Assembly: GCA_011522945.1 (NCBI GenBank)
Contig: WTHY01000118.1
Coordinates: 1 to 12,744, forward strand
Direction: 5' to 3'
From: Alphaproteobacteria bacterium
GTDB lineage: Bacteria > Pseudomonadota > Alphaproteobacteria > Puniceispirillales > Puniceispirillaceae
DNA: 12,744 nt
This document shows positions 1 to 6,980 of the stretch, piece after piece; positions within the stretch are counted from its first letter, which is position 1; each line of letters starts with the position of its first letter. Made by a program: the position numbers and the translations under genes. The notes under the pieces were generated by a model. It worked only from the letters and a program-made list of their open reading frames with translations. It had not been told where the DNA came from and made no database searches.

Positions 1-466
1 GGCAGAGACACATCCGGAAATTCGTTTCAATTATTTAAGCCATCCAGATGATATGCCTGAATTCCGCAAAGCGCTCCGCCTGTCGCGAGAGATTTTAGGG
101 CAAGCCCCTTTTGATGCCTATCGTGGCAAGGAAATTCAGCCAGGTGATGATGCAACGAGTGATGCTGATTTAGATGCGTTTATCAGGCAGAATGCGGAAT
201 CTGCCTATCATCCTTGTGGCACTTGCAAGTTAGGCGCTGAAACTGATCCAATGGCAGTAGTGGCGCCAGATTGCCATGTGATAGGCACAGAAGGGTTATA
301 TTGTGCTGACTCCTCTCTCTTCCCGCGGATCACAAATGGTAATCTGAATGCCCCCTCTATTATGACAGGGGAAAAAGCATCTGATCATATTTTAGGCAGG
401 GCGCCATTGGCAGCTGCTAATGATGAACCTTTTACACATAATTCATGGGAACGTGCCCAAAGGTAA
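1..466 (+). CDS. betA: Choline dehydrogenase, C-terminal part (partial, 5' end outside window)
   Basis: This is the C-terminal part of a GMC-family FAD enzyme that oxidises choline to betaine aldehyde at the membrane, the first step of glycine betaine synthesis. The reading frame is open from base 2, so the gene starts upstream of the window. The visible part starts AETHPEIRFNYLSHP and carries the segments YRGKEI, HPCGTCKLG and TNGNLNAPSIMTGEK. These match the end of bacterial BetA very closely. His in HPCGTCK and Asn in GNLNAP correspond to the GMC catalytic His/Asn pair. The tail after the GEKASDHI segment (NSWERAQR) is short and unremarkable. The next gene begins 4 bases after the TAA, so the two are probably co-transcribed. 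BetA is more likely than another GMC alcohol dehydrogenase, because the HPEIRFNY and YRGKEI segments are typical of choline dehydrogenases. Confidence 0.9.
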   Translation, partial: AETHPEIRFNYLSHPDDMPEFRKALRLSREILGQAPFDAYRGKEIQPGDDATSDADLDAFIRQNAESAYHPCGTCKLGAETDPMAVVAPDCHVIGTEGLYCADSSLFPRITNGNLNAPSIMTGEKASDHILGRAPLAAANDEPFTHNSWERAQR

Positions 467-470
467 AATT

Positions 471-1577
471 ATGAAAATCACGAAAATTTCAATCTATAAA
501 ACAGCACTGCCTTATGTGGGCGGTACATATGTATGGGGTGCTGGTAATCCTTTATCTGTTGCCCAAGCCTCTGTTGTTGTCATTGAGACAGATGCAGGCC
601 TTTCAGGTTGTGGAGAATTTACACCATGTGGTGAGAATTACATGATTGCCCATTCAGAAGGCGTGGAGGCTGCGGCTCGTCTCATAGCGCCGAAGCTTCT
701 TGGGCAGGATCCAAGGCAGCTTTCACATATTGAACGCATTATGGATCACACAATACAGGGACATGGCTATGCTAAGGCGCCATTTGATGCGGCATGTTGG
801 GATATTCTAGGACAGGCAACTGGACAGCCTGTCTGGATGCTATTAGGTGGCAAGTTGACTGATGGCGCGCCTATGTATCGTGTGGCACCGCAAAAATCTC
901 TAATAGAAACAATCGAAGAATTAGATGCGCATCGTGCAGCAGGTTACCGCCAGTTTCAGATTAAAGTTGGGCAGGATTGGACAGTCGATATAGAGCGCAT
1001 TCAGCAAGCGGTGCCACTTTTGAAGCCAGGTGAAAAGGCAATGGCTGATGCTAATCAAGGCTGGCGGGTGGATAATGCCATCAGAGTTGCCCGTGCTACC
1101 CAAGATTTAGACTATATACTTGAGCAGCCTTGCCAGACCTATGAAGAATGTCAGCAGGTGCGCCGCGTTGCACAACAGCCAATGAAGCTAGATGAATGTG
1201 TGACAGGCATCCATATGGCGCAGAGGATTGTTGCGGATAGAGGTGCTGAGATTTGTTGTTTGAAAATCTCCAATCTTGGCGGGCTATCAAAGGCACGGCG
1301 TGTCCGTGATTTTCTGGTTGATAACCGCATGGCTGTTGTTGCTGAGGATACCTGGGGCGGTGAAATCAGCACGGCGACACTCGCCCATTTTGCTGCCTCT
1401 ACAGCAGAGGAATTTTTGCAAAATACTACTGATTTAATGCATTATAATACGCGGTCTACAGGTATTGGCGGTGCCTATACACGTGATGGAAAGCTATATG
1501 CCAGTGATGGACCTGGCTTGGGCGTTGTCCCTGACTTCAAGAGTCTGGGTGATGCTGTCGCCACCTATCAAATCTAA
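471..1577 (+). CDS. Enolase-superfamily (mandelate racemase/muconate lactonizing) enzyme, possibly proline-betaine epimerase or hydroxyproline dehydratase
   Basis: This 368-residue protein is a full-length member of the muconate-lactonizing subgroup, a capping domain plus a Mg-dependent barrel that abstracts the proton next to a carboxylate. The Mg ligands can be placed at D193 (MADANQGW), E218 (ILEQP) and D241 (KLDECV), and a catalytic Lys at K265 (CLKISNLGG). At the usual KxK motif the sequence is QIK: K165 is present, but the first Lys is Q163. The N-terminal YVGGTYVWGAGN segment resembles, as far as I recall, the enzymes acting on cis-3-hydroxyproline or hydroxyproline betaine. Location directly behind betA fits a betaine-like substrate, but substrate assignment is inference. 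ATG at 471 is chosen over an in-frame ATG at 420, because it follows AAAGG and the family N-terminus MKITKI, while the earlier start would lie inside betA. Confidence 0.82.
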   Translation: MKITKISIYKTALPYVGGTYVWGAGNPLSVAQASVVVIETDAGLSGCGEFTPCGENYMIAHSEGVEAAARLIAPKLLGQDPRQLSHIERIMDHTIQGHGYAKAPFDAACWDILGQATGQPVWMLLGGKLTDGAPMYRVAPQKSLIETIEELDAHRAAGYRQFQIKVGQDWTVDIERIQQAVPLLKPGEKAMADANQGWRVDNAIRVARATQDLDYILEQPCQTYEECQQVRRVAQQPMKLDECVTGIHMAQRIVADRGAEICCLKISNLGGLSKARRVRDFLVDNRMAVVAEDTWGGEISTATLAHFAASTAEEFLQNTTDLMHYNTRSTGIGGAYTRDGKLYASDGPGLGVVPDFKSLGDAVATYQI

Positions 1578-1593
1578 TTGATAAGCCTTATGG

Positions 1594-1974
1594 TTGCGTG
1601 TTGTGGAAATTTTTGATCACATCCTGACAGATAGAGGCTCTAAATACGCTGTCTCCGGATGTGTATGTACTAGCAAAGCAGAGGCGTTGGCGGCACTAAA
1701 GCAGCTTCGACGCGGCAAAAAATTTGCTAAAGCCACCCATAATAGCTGGGCCCTTTTATCATCAGCAGACGGGCCTATCAAACATGATGATGGTGAATCA
1801 GGTGCTGGCATGGTTATTTTGCGTATGCTTGAGCGAGAGGCGCTCACAGACCAACTCGTTATTGTAACACGCTGGTTTGGTGGTGTGCATCTAGGTGGTG
1901 ACAGATTTCGACGGATACAGGATTGCGTGCGCTATTATCTCGAAAATCGTTCACAAAACCTAAACAAGTTATGA
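1594..1974 (+). CDS. Short YigZ/IMPACT-domain protein
   Basis: A 126-residue protein made of one IMPACT N-terminal (UPF0029) domain, the fold shared by YigZ and the eukaryotic translation regulator IMPACT. Recognisable family motifs are DRGSKYAV (13-20), ATHNSWA (47-53), DDGESGAGMVIL (65-76) and VTRWFGGVHLGGDRF (91-105). It lacks the C-terminal ferredoxin-like domain of E. coli YigZ, which is about 200 residues, and there is no coding remnant after the stop. It is therefore the single-domain form rather than an obvious truncation. The start is a TTG at 1594 with no clear ribosome binding site; GTG at 1603 is an alternative. The ATG at 1590 is in another frame and runs into a stop at once. Its role is unknown beyond probable RNA or ribosome association. 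It lies 16 bases behind the enolase-family gene on the same strand. Confidence 0.78.
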   Translation: MRVVEIFDHILTDRGSKYAVSGCVCTSKAEALAALKQLRRGKKFAKATHNSWALLSSADGPIKHDDGESGAGMVILRMLEREALTDQLVIVTRWFGGVHLGGDRFRRIQDCVRYYLENRSQNLNKL

Positions 1975-1984
1975 TAATTATCAT
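1971..1984. promoter_or_regulatory. Perfect 14-bp AT-rich palindrome, possible operator
   Basis: ATGATAATTATCAT reads identically on both strands. It covers the yigZ stop codon and lies about 50 bases before the probable start of the next gene. The arms (TGATAAT) recall Fur-type boxes, but the spacing does not match the classical 19-bp box, so no regulator is assigned. A small operator for the DUF3137 gene is possible. Confidence 0.3.
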
Positions 1985-2035
1985 TTGATACTGCAAGTAA
2001 AGTTGGCAGGCAGTAATTTGAGACGGGTGGGTCTA

Positions 2036-3046
2036 ATGACAGTATTTGCAGAGACAACACAATATGAAGCTGGGTTTGATGTGCATTGGCAAAAGCATGT
2101 TGTACCGCATTTGATACAATATAAACAGCTGTATAAGCGTTATGAGCGGCTTGGTTATCTTGTAACTATCATTGCCATATTAGCCGGTATTCTGGCTTGG
2201 TTTGTATGGGATTTATCAATCCAATATAGCTCAGAAAATAGTAAATCTATATTTGCACTTATCCTGATATTTGGTGAAATTGGACTGTTACTGGCAGGCT
2301 GGTGGCCCTTATATAAGCTCGCTGATGATCCGCTCGATTGGGTCAAGCAGGCTATCGACGAACATTTTGCTCCCTATTTCAGCCCTGATGAGAATGACGG
2401 ATTTGCCGCCCTTCAAGCTGCTCATTTGCGTGATGAGGGGCTGACACATACTGGCAATATTACCATTTCTGAGCATCATTCGGGAGCCTATCGAGATTGC
2501 CGCATTCGTTTTTACACAGCCATGCATACAGTTAAAGAGGTTACGAGCAGTCGTAATTCGTTAGAAGAAAAACTAACAGGCACACGTCAGCATGCTCTGA
2601 ATTTCCTGATTTTTTCTTTGTCGGTGCCATTTGATTTTCCCGGTGAAACCCGCATTGAAACAGATAAAGGTTCCATTCTTAATAAATTACGATCAAAGAC
2701 CTCTGGCTTCTCACAATATAAGGTGCCTGATAAAGCGTTTGAAAAAGCTTTTGAGGTCTTTACGAACGATACGCAAGGCGCGTCTCAGCTGATTTCACCT
2801 GCCTTTGTAGACTCTATGATGGCTATCAAGCAGTTTTACAAAAAACAAAAGGGTGGAAAGTTATCCTGTCAGTTTAAAGATCAGCACTTCACCCTAACAG
2901 TTCGTGATGGCGGACATTTTATGAATGTAGGCACAGGGCATTTTGCGCCGTCACAAGTTGAGGATCTCGCCAGGACACTTATTCAACGCTTTGCTACAAT
3001 CTTGCAGTTGGTGGACATGCTGCATGGCGATAAGCCTGCGTCATAA
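2036..3046 (+). CDS. Membrane protein of the DUF3137 type
   Basis: A 336-residue protein of unknown function. An amphipathic N-terminal stretch (KHVVPHLIQYKQLYKRYERL) is followed by two hydrophobic helices at about 41-60 and 71-91. The remainder, about 245 residues, is soluble and probably cytoplasmic. The soluble part has the DUF3137 layout: an ITISEHHSG strand, FLIFSLSVPFDFPGETRIETDKG-like core strands (given here only as a landmark near residue 200), then a FEKAFEVFTND...SPAFVDSM segment and a C-terminal helix. ATG at 2036 is preferred because GGGTGGG lies just upstream. A TTG at 1985 would add 17 residues but overlaps the palindromic region. DUF3137 proteins have no established biochemical role. 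Nothing nearby indicates a specific partner. Confidence 0.72.
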   Translation: MTVFAETTQYEAGFDVHWQKHVVPHLIQYKQLYKRYERLGYLVTIIAILAGILAWFVWDLSIQYSSENSKSIFALILIFGEIGLLLAGWWPLYKLADDPLDWVKQAIDEHFAPYFSPDENDGFAALQAAHLRDEGLTHTGNITISEHHSGAYRDCRIRFYTAMHTVKEVTSSRNSLEEKLTGTRQHALNFLIFSLSVPFDFPGETRIETDKGSILNKLRSKTSGFSQYKVPDKAFEKAFEVFTNDTQGASQLISPAFVDSMMAIKQFYKKQKGGKLSCQFKDQHFTLTVRDGGHFMNVGTGHFAPSQVEDLARTLIQRFATILQLVDMLHGDKPAS

Positions 3047-3170
3047 TGCACCATCCTAAGTCGCGCATTATATACTATGTAGAGCTCGTACATATGCTGC
3101 TAAGAGCATAGATACACTGAATCAATAAAATAGCCATATCAGTGCATATAGCACAATAGAGGCGTGAAAT
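3047..3170. other. Intergenic region before the cytochrome c gene, with a small stem-loop
   Basis: This 124-base spacer is AT-rich. It holds an inverted repeat TATGCT / AGCATA (3093-3098 and 3105-3110, 6-base loop) without a following T-run, so it is not a convincing terminator. A TATACT hexamer at 3072-3077 could be a -10 element, but I found no matching -35. A GAGGCG ribosome binding site ends 6 bases before the cytochrome start. Confidence 0.3.
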
Positions 3171-3569
3171 ATGAGACAGCAAAAGATGATGAGACGAATA
3201 AGGTTGGCAATTTTTTCAATAGCAATGATGATGCTAGCTGGTGTGCAGCCAGCTAGTGCTGGCGATATCAAGGCAGGTGAAAAAGTCTTTAAGAAATGTA
3301 AGGCATGTCATGTCGTAACATCTGAAAAAAACAAGACGGGCCCACATCTAGTTAATTTATTTGGACGTGAAGCTGGCAGTCTAGACAGTTTTAAAAAATA
3401 TTCAAAAGCGATGAAGGCCAGCGGCATCATCTGGGATGAAGACACGCTTGCTGCTTATTTAGAGGCGCCTCGGAAATATGTGAAAGGCACAAGAATGGCA
3501 TTTGCAGGCTTACGTAAGCCTGCTGATCGCGACAATGTCATCGCCTATTTAAAGCAATATAGCGAATAG
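3171..3569 (+). CDS. Small periplasmic class I cytochrome c (c2/c552-like)
   Basis: A 132-residue precursor of a mono-haem electron carrier. A basic N-terminus and hydrophobic core end in PASA|GD, so signal peptidase cleavage after residue 30 gives a mature protein of about 102 residues. Haem attachment is C43-x-x-C46-H47 (CKACH). The distal ligand is probably M109 in KGTRMAFAGL. The GPHLVNLFGREAG and YLEAPRKY segments are typical of alphaproteobacterial cytochrome c2 proteins. It should carry electrons between membrane complexes or a periplasmic dehydrogenase and an oxidase, but the partner is not visible. It stands alone, with a GAGGCG ribosome binding site before ATG 3171. An internal start at M6 or M7 would leave a slightly shorter signal peptide. 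Confidence 0.9.
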   Translation: MRQQKMMRRIRLAIFSIAMMMLAGVQPASAGDIKAGEKVFKKCKACHVVTSEKNKTGPHLVNLFGREAGSLDSFKKYSKAMKASGIIWDEDTLAAYLEAPRKYVKGTRMAFAGLRKPADRDNVIAYLKQYSE

Positions 3570-3592
3570 CGCTTAGATGCTGGTTTGAGATC

Positions 3593-3619
3593 AGGTGGGG
3601 GATACAACCTACCCCACCT
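3593..3619. terminator. Stem-loop between convergent genes, possible bidirectional terminator
   Basis: AGGTGGGG (3593-3600) and CCCCACCT (3612-3619) form an 8-bp perfect stem with an 11-base loop. It sits between the converging cytochrome c and cvpA genes. No T-run follows on either strand, so termination efficiency is uncertain. Confidence 0.5.
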
Positions 3620-3644
3620 CTTGCGCCGAGCCTATTTACCCTTC

Positions 3645-4424
3645 TTAGAATTTTAGGGCGTCTAGTCGTTTTGCGTTCTGGGCAGCAATAAGCTCATCAA
3701 TATGTTCAGCCGAAACTGTATCTGAATCAAAATTACCCAATAATTCTGAAATTGCGCTCAAATCCACAGTCTTGGATAGAGACTGCACTTGTTCAACAAG
3801 CCCTTGGAGAGTATCGGTATCCTGTGGCAGAGAAATCCCCTTCGTGAGATTATCTATAGAGACGCCATTTACCAGCGTCTTTGCCAGTCCATTTGCCGCC
3901 AGAGATGCGCTAAGGCGGCTGGTGCGCTCCTTCATATAGCTTAGATAGGTTGGGTAGGTAATCTGATGCAGAGGCCGCAATGCCTGTGCCCATATTGACT
4001 GATGCATCAGCTTACTTGTTTCCACTGGAAGCGCTGTATAAATCAGGAAAAAGAGCAAGGATGCAGATATATTTTGAATGACAAACCCCGTTGCAGCACC
4101 AAGGATGCGGCCATGCAGGTCTGGCTTATGAAGAGATAATATAGATAGTAATAGGCGTGTGAATAAGAATACCCCGCCGGCAAACCCGATGATGGCTAAA
4201 AGCCCGCTGAAAATACCAAGCCCGCCAAGAAATGCGGTATTCGAGTTGGAGGATTGTTCTAGGATAACACGTACAAAATTCGAAATCTCATCATAATAAT
4301 AAATGAAGATGAGCCCCGGAACATAAGTGGCCAGGAAAATGATGATGGCCTTGGTGAAACCACGCCAGGCTCCCAGCCCTATGCCTGCCAATAAAAACAG
4401 GCCTATCACCCCATCAATAAGCAT
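3645..4424 (-). CDS. cvpA: CvpA-family inner-membrane protein
   Basis: A 259-residue protein. The first 135 residues match the CvpA fold, with four hydrophobic segments at about 3-20, 25-43, 64-93 and 106-132. Landmarks are the GAWRGFTKAI turn after the first helix and LHGRILGAATGF before the last, which correspond to the family's G-rrG and lDrllGa motifs. CvpA was first linked to colicin V export in E. coli and is associated with envelope homeostasis; its molecular activity is not settled. The C-terminal 125 residues are hydrophilic and predicted helical (for example LQGLVEQVQSLSKTVDLSAI), longer than in E. coli CvpA (about 160 residues). purF, the usual E. coli neighbour, is absent. The gene diverges from tdm and has two copies of AATATGACAG just before its start. 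Confidence 0.8.
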   Translation of the reverse strand: MLIDGVIGLFLLAGIGLGAWRGFTKAIIIFLATYVPGLIFIYYYDEISNFVRVILEQSSNSNTAFLGGLGIFSGLLAIIGFAGGVFLFTRLLLSILSLHKPDLHGRILGAATGFVIQNISASLLFFLIYTALPVETSKLMHQSIWAQALRPLHQITYPTYLSYMKERTSRLSASLAANGLAKTLVNGVSIDNLTKGISLPQDTDTLQGLVEQVQSLSKTVDLSAISELLGNFDSDTVSAEHIDELIAAQNAKRLDALKF

Positions 4425-4431
4425 TTTCGCC

Positions 4432-4454
4432 CTGTCATATTAAGCTGTCATATT
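4432..4454. repeat. Tandem 10-bp repeat CTGTCATATT before cvpA
   Basis: CTGTCATATT occurs at 4432-4441 and again at 4445-4454, identical and 13 bases apart. On the cvpA strand it reads AATATGACAG, with the near copy ending 7 bases before the start codon. A protein bound here could block translation or transcription initiation of cvpA. Confidence 0.6.
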
Positions 4455-4594
4455 CTGGTGGACATCGTAGCCGTTTGAAGTGTCTTGATATTCCGAAATG
4501 TGGAAAATGTCACGGAAGAATCCTGACTGGTAAACCTATTCTGACAATTATTTACAGAAAAACTGACAAAATTATACAGACCTCTTCTAAAGGA

Positions 4595-4624
4595 TTGACA
4601 GACAAAAATATTTATCCCTATCGT
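4595..4624 (+). promoter_or_regulatory. Possible sigma-70-type promoter of the tdm operon
   Basis: A perfect -35 hexamer TTGACA (4595-4600) is followed after 18 bases by TATCGT (4619-4624), which matches 4 of 6 positions of the -10 consensus. It lies 15 bases after the second 17-bp element and about 55 bases before the tdm start. The weak -10 would fit an activated promoter. Confidence 0.35.
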
Positions 4625-4679
4625 TGTAGTCTCTTTGTGACGTTTTGTTTGGGGGCACGTCATTTTTGGGCAAACTGTA

Positions 4680-6980
4680 ATGCGCGAATTCACCAATGTT
4701 GGCCATATGTCAGGTGGTCGACTTTTTCCGGGATTCGTATCATCTGCAAAACCGAAACTGACACAAATATTTCCAAGGCAGGCGCACGCATTTTCAGTGC
4801 AGCAGGGCGACTTGTTGCGTATTGATACAACTGGCCAAGATGTGAGGCTTGCCCTGCTAGCTTTTGCTGTTGATGGACAGCGCAGTGAGGCTGCATTTGG
4901 ATTGCCAGATACACAGCCACTTACCCAGACTGATTTTGATGTTACGCCTTTAACAGTATGGCTCGCTTCGCATGGTGGTGATGCCAGCGCGCTGCAGACA
5001 GCTATTCTGTTAACGCAGACATCTGAGCCACTTGTATTAAGTGCGCCTCATGCGGCTACAGTTTGGCTCATATCTGGGGAATCCTCCTCAGATTTAGTGG
5101 GAGGCGCTAGCGCTGGTCCTATCAATATCTGGCATCAGCCAGCAGACGATACTATTATCTTGCCGCCGCCACTTGGCGAAGTTAGAGACGAATTTACCAT
5201 AAAACGTGGCACAGCTCGTGCTTATGAATTATTCAAAGGTGAATCTGTTCAGATCATTGATGTTGAGGGCCAGCAATGTTCTGATTTTCAGGCACTGCGT
5301 ATGCAGGGATTAGATGATGGCAAGGAACGTTTGATTGATAGCACGGCTACACGTTCTATGGTGCACCGTGCCTATCCTATGCCAGGCATGCTTGATAAAT
5401 TTTATGACGCAGATATGCGCCCGCTATTTCGTGTTATTCAAGATACTTGCGGCAGGCATGATACTTTTGGTCTGGCCTGTACAGCACGCGGTTATGAAGA
5501 ACGTGGCTTTCCAGGGCATGTGAATTGCTCAGATAATCTGTCATCAGTATTTGCGCCCTTTGGCGTTTTGCCAAGAAGTGCATGGCCAGCAATTAATTTT
5601 TTCTGGAATACATGGATGGATGCCCATCATCAAATTCAGACGGAAGAAGCCCATTCTCGTCCAGGCGATTATGTTGTGATGGAAGCGATGGATGACATGG
5701 TCTGCGCGTCAACAGCTTGTCCTGATGATATCGACCCGATTAATGGATGGAACCCAACAGACATTCATATCAGAATTTACACACCCAAAACACGTATTCA
5801 ACGGGCCGTAGCCTATAGAAGCAAGGAGGATGCCCCGATGCAGATTAGTCGGCCATCGGCCTTTCATAAGCGATTAGAAACACTCACGGATAATTTTGCG
5901 CCGTCGCGCGATTTGTGGGCGCCAGTTTCATTTCCAACACATGGCACGCTTGGTGAATATTGGGCCTGCCGTAAAGCAGCAACTTTGCAAGATATGAGCG
6001 GCCTTAGAAAGTTCGATATTGTAGGCCCAGATGCGGAACGGTTGTTGCAAATTGCTATGAGCCGAGATGTCGCAAAGCTAGCTGTCTGGCGTGGTACCTA
6101 TGCGCTTTTATGTGATGATAGTGGAGAGGTGATTGATGATGGGACACTCTTCAGACTAGCACCACAGCTGTTTCGATGGTGTTGCGGGACTGAGGAAAGT
6201 GGCAGATGGTTGACGCATTTGGCAGAACAGCAAAATTTCCAAGTGCGGATTCATGATTTAGGAGGGTCGCTGCCAAATCTGGCTTTGCAGGGCCCAAAAT
6301 CCAGAGATATTCTGCGTAAAATCACATTTACCCAACCTACAGTTCCAGCACTTGATCATATGAAATGGTTTGGTGCCACAGTCGCTAGACTACATGACCG
6401 TGACGGCGCGCCCTTTATGCTTTCCAGAACAGGCTATACAGGCGAGTTGGGTTATGAGCTTTTCTGTTCTGAAGGAGATGCGCTTGTTATCTGGGATGCT
6501 CTGATGGAAGCTGGTGCTGATGAGGGGTTGATACCGATGGGCTCTGCCGCTTTGGATATTATTCGCATCGAAGCTGGCCTGATGGGTAGTGCAGAATTTT
6601 CTCCTGGATTTGATGCTTATGAAGCTGGTCTTGGATTTGCAATTGACCTGAATAAAACTGAATTCATCGGTAAAGAAGCGCTTGCGCGCAACGCAGCATC
6701 TCAAAGACGAATTCTAAGAGGGTTAATGTTTGACTGTGATGACGTGCCATTGTCGAGTGCGCCTGTATTTGACGGTGAGAGGCAAGTTGGCGTCATAACA
6801 TCTGCAACTAGATCACCCTTATTTGAAACGGCGGTGGCTATGGCTCGGCTAACGATTGAGCATGCAGCACTAGGCCATAACTTAGAAGTTGGACAACTTG
6901 ATGGGCGCATGAAACGCCTAACAGCAAAAATAGTGGATCTGCCATTTTATGATCCTAAGCGTGAGAGGGCACGGGCATGA
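4680..6980 (+). CDS. tdm: Trimethylamine N-oxide demethylase (DUF1989-GcvT fusion)
   Basis: Tdm converts TMAO to dimethylamine and formaldehyde in the cytoplasm; its C-terminal domain binds tetrahydrofolate, which can take up the one-carbon unit. This 766-residue protein has the matching architecture. Residues about 1-145 form an N-terminal region, about 155-380 a DUF1989 domain, and about 395-760 a GcvT/aminomethyltransferase domain (LALQGPKSRDIL, SRTGYTGELGYEL, RIEAGLMG). C267, C283 and C347 are spaced 16 and 64 residues apart. That is the spacing I recall for the three zinc-binding cysteines of the Methylocella silvestris enzyme. D202 and D220 are candidate active-site acids. The ribosome binding site before ATG 4680 is weak. 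The stop overlaps the ATPase start by ATGA. A DUF1989-GcvT protein acting on another methylated amine cannot be excluded, but the transporter genes behind it support TMAO. Confidence 0.85.
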   Translation: MREFTNVGHMSGGRLFPGFVSSAKPKLTQIFPRQAHAFSVQQGDLLRIDTTGQDVRLALLAFAVDGQRSEAAFGLPDTQPLTQTDFDVTPLTVWLASHGGDASALQTAILLTQTSEPLVLSAPHAATVWLISGESSSDLVGGASAGPINIWHQPADDTIILPPPLGEVRDEFTIKRGTARAYELFKGESVQIIDVEGQQCSDFQALRMQGLDDGKERLIDSTATRSMVHRAYPMPGMLDKFYDADMRPLFRVIQDTCGRHDTFGLACTARGYEERGFPGHVNCSDNLSSVFAPFGVLPRSAWPAINFFWNTWMDAHHQIQTEEAHSRPGDYVVMEAMDDMVCASTACPDDIDPINGWNPTDIHIRIYTPKTRIQRAVAYRSKEDAPMQISRPSAFHKRLETLTDNFAPSRDLWAPVSFPTHGTLGEYWACRKAATLQDMSGLRKFDIVGPDAERLLQIAMSRDVAKLAVWRGTYALLCDDSGEVIDDGTLFRLAPQLFRWCCGTEESGRWLTHLAEQQNFQVRIHDLGGSLPNLALQGPKSRDILRKITFTQPTVPALDHMKWFGATVARLHDRDGAPFMLSRTGYTGELGYELFCSEGDALVIWDALMEAGADEGLIPMGSAALDIIRIEAGLMGSAEFSPGFDAYEAGLGFAIDLNKTEFIGKEALARNAASQRRILRGLMFDCDDVPLSSAPVFDGERQVGVITSATRSPLFETAVAMARLTIEHAALGHNLEVGQLDGRMKRLTAKIVDLPFYDPKRERARA

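Larger units (their letters stand above)
4425..4679. promoter_or_regulatory. Divergent cvpA/tdm control region rich in TGACA motifs
   Basis: In 255 bases TGACA or TGTCA occurs six times, at 4433, 4446, 4508, 4542, 4564 and 4596, all within the first 176 bases. About one third of a copy would be expected by chance in that length. Two related 17-bp elements, CTGACAATTATTTACAG (4541-4557) and CTGACAAAATTATACAG (4563-4579), are 22 bases apart and agree at 13 of 17 positions. The first is an imperfect palindrome (CTG..AAT.ATT..CAG). The arrangement suggests binding sites for a regulator of tdm, of cvpA or of both. The regulator is not encoded in the window. Confidence 0.45.

Noticed and set aside
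420..470. Upstream ATG at 420 for the enolase-family protein
   Set aside because: It lies inside betA and would add 17 residues (MMNLLHIIHGNVPKGKI) that precede the normal family N-terminus; ATG 471 has AAAGG in front.
3093..3110. TATGCT/AGCATA hairpin as terminator of the DUF3137 gene
   Set aside because: The stem is only 6 bp and AT-rich, and no T-run follows, so it was recorded only as a small inverted repeat.
4475..4825. A 116-codon plus-strand frame in the cvpA/tdm gap
   Set aside because: It overlaps the first 146 bases of tdm in another frame. Its translation is rich in Cys and Lys without domain features, and it covers the region that looks regulatory.
4680..6980. Tdm frame as a DMSP demethylase (DmdA) or dimethylglycine dehydrogenase
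   Set aside because: DmdA has only the GcvT part and dimethylglycine dehydrogenase has an N-terminal FAD domain. Here the N-terminal half is DUF1989 with a cysteine triad.
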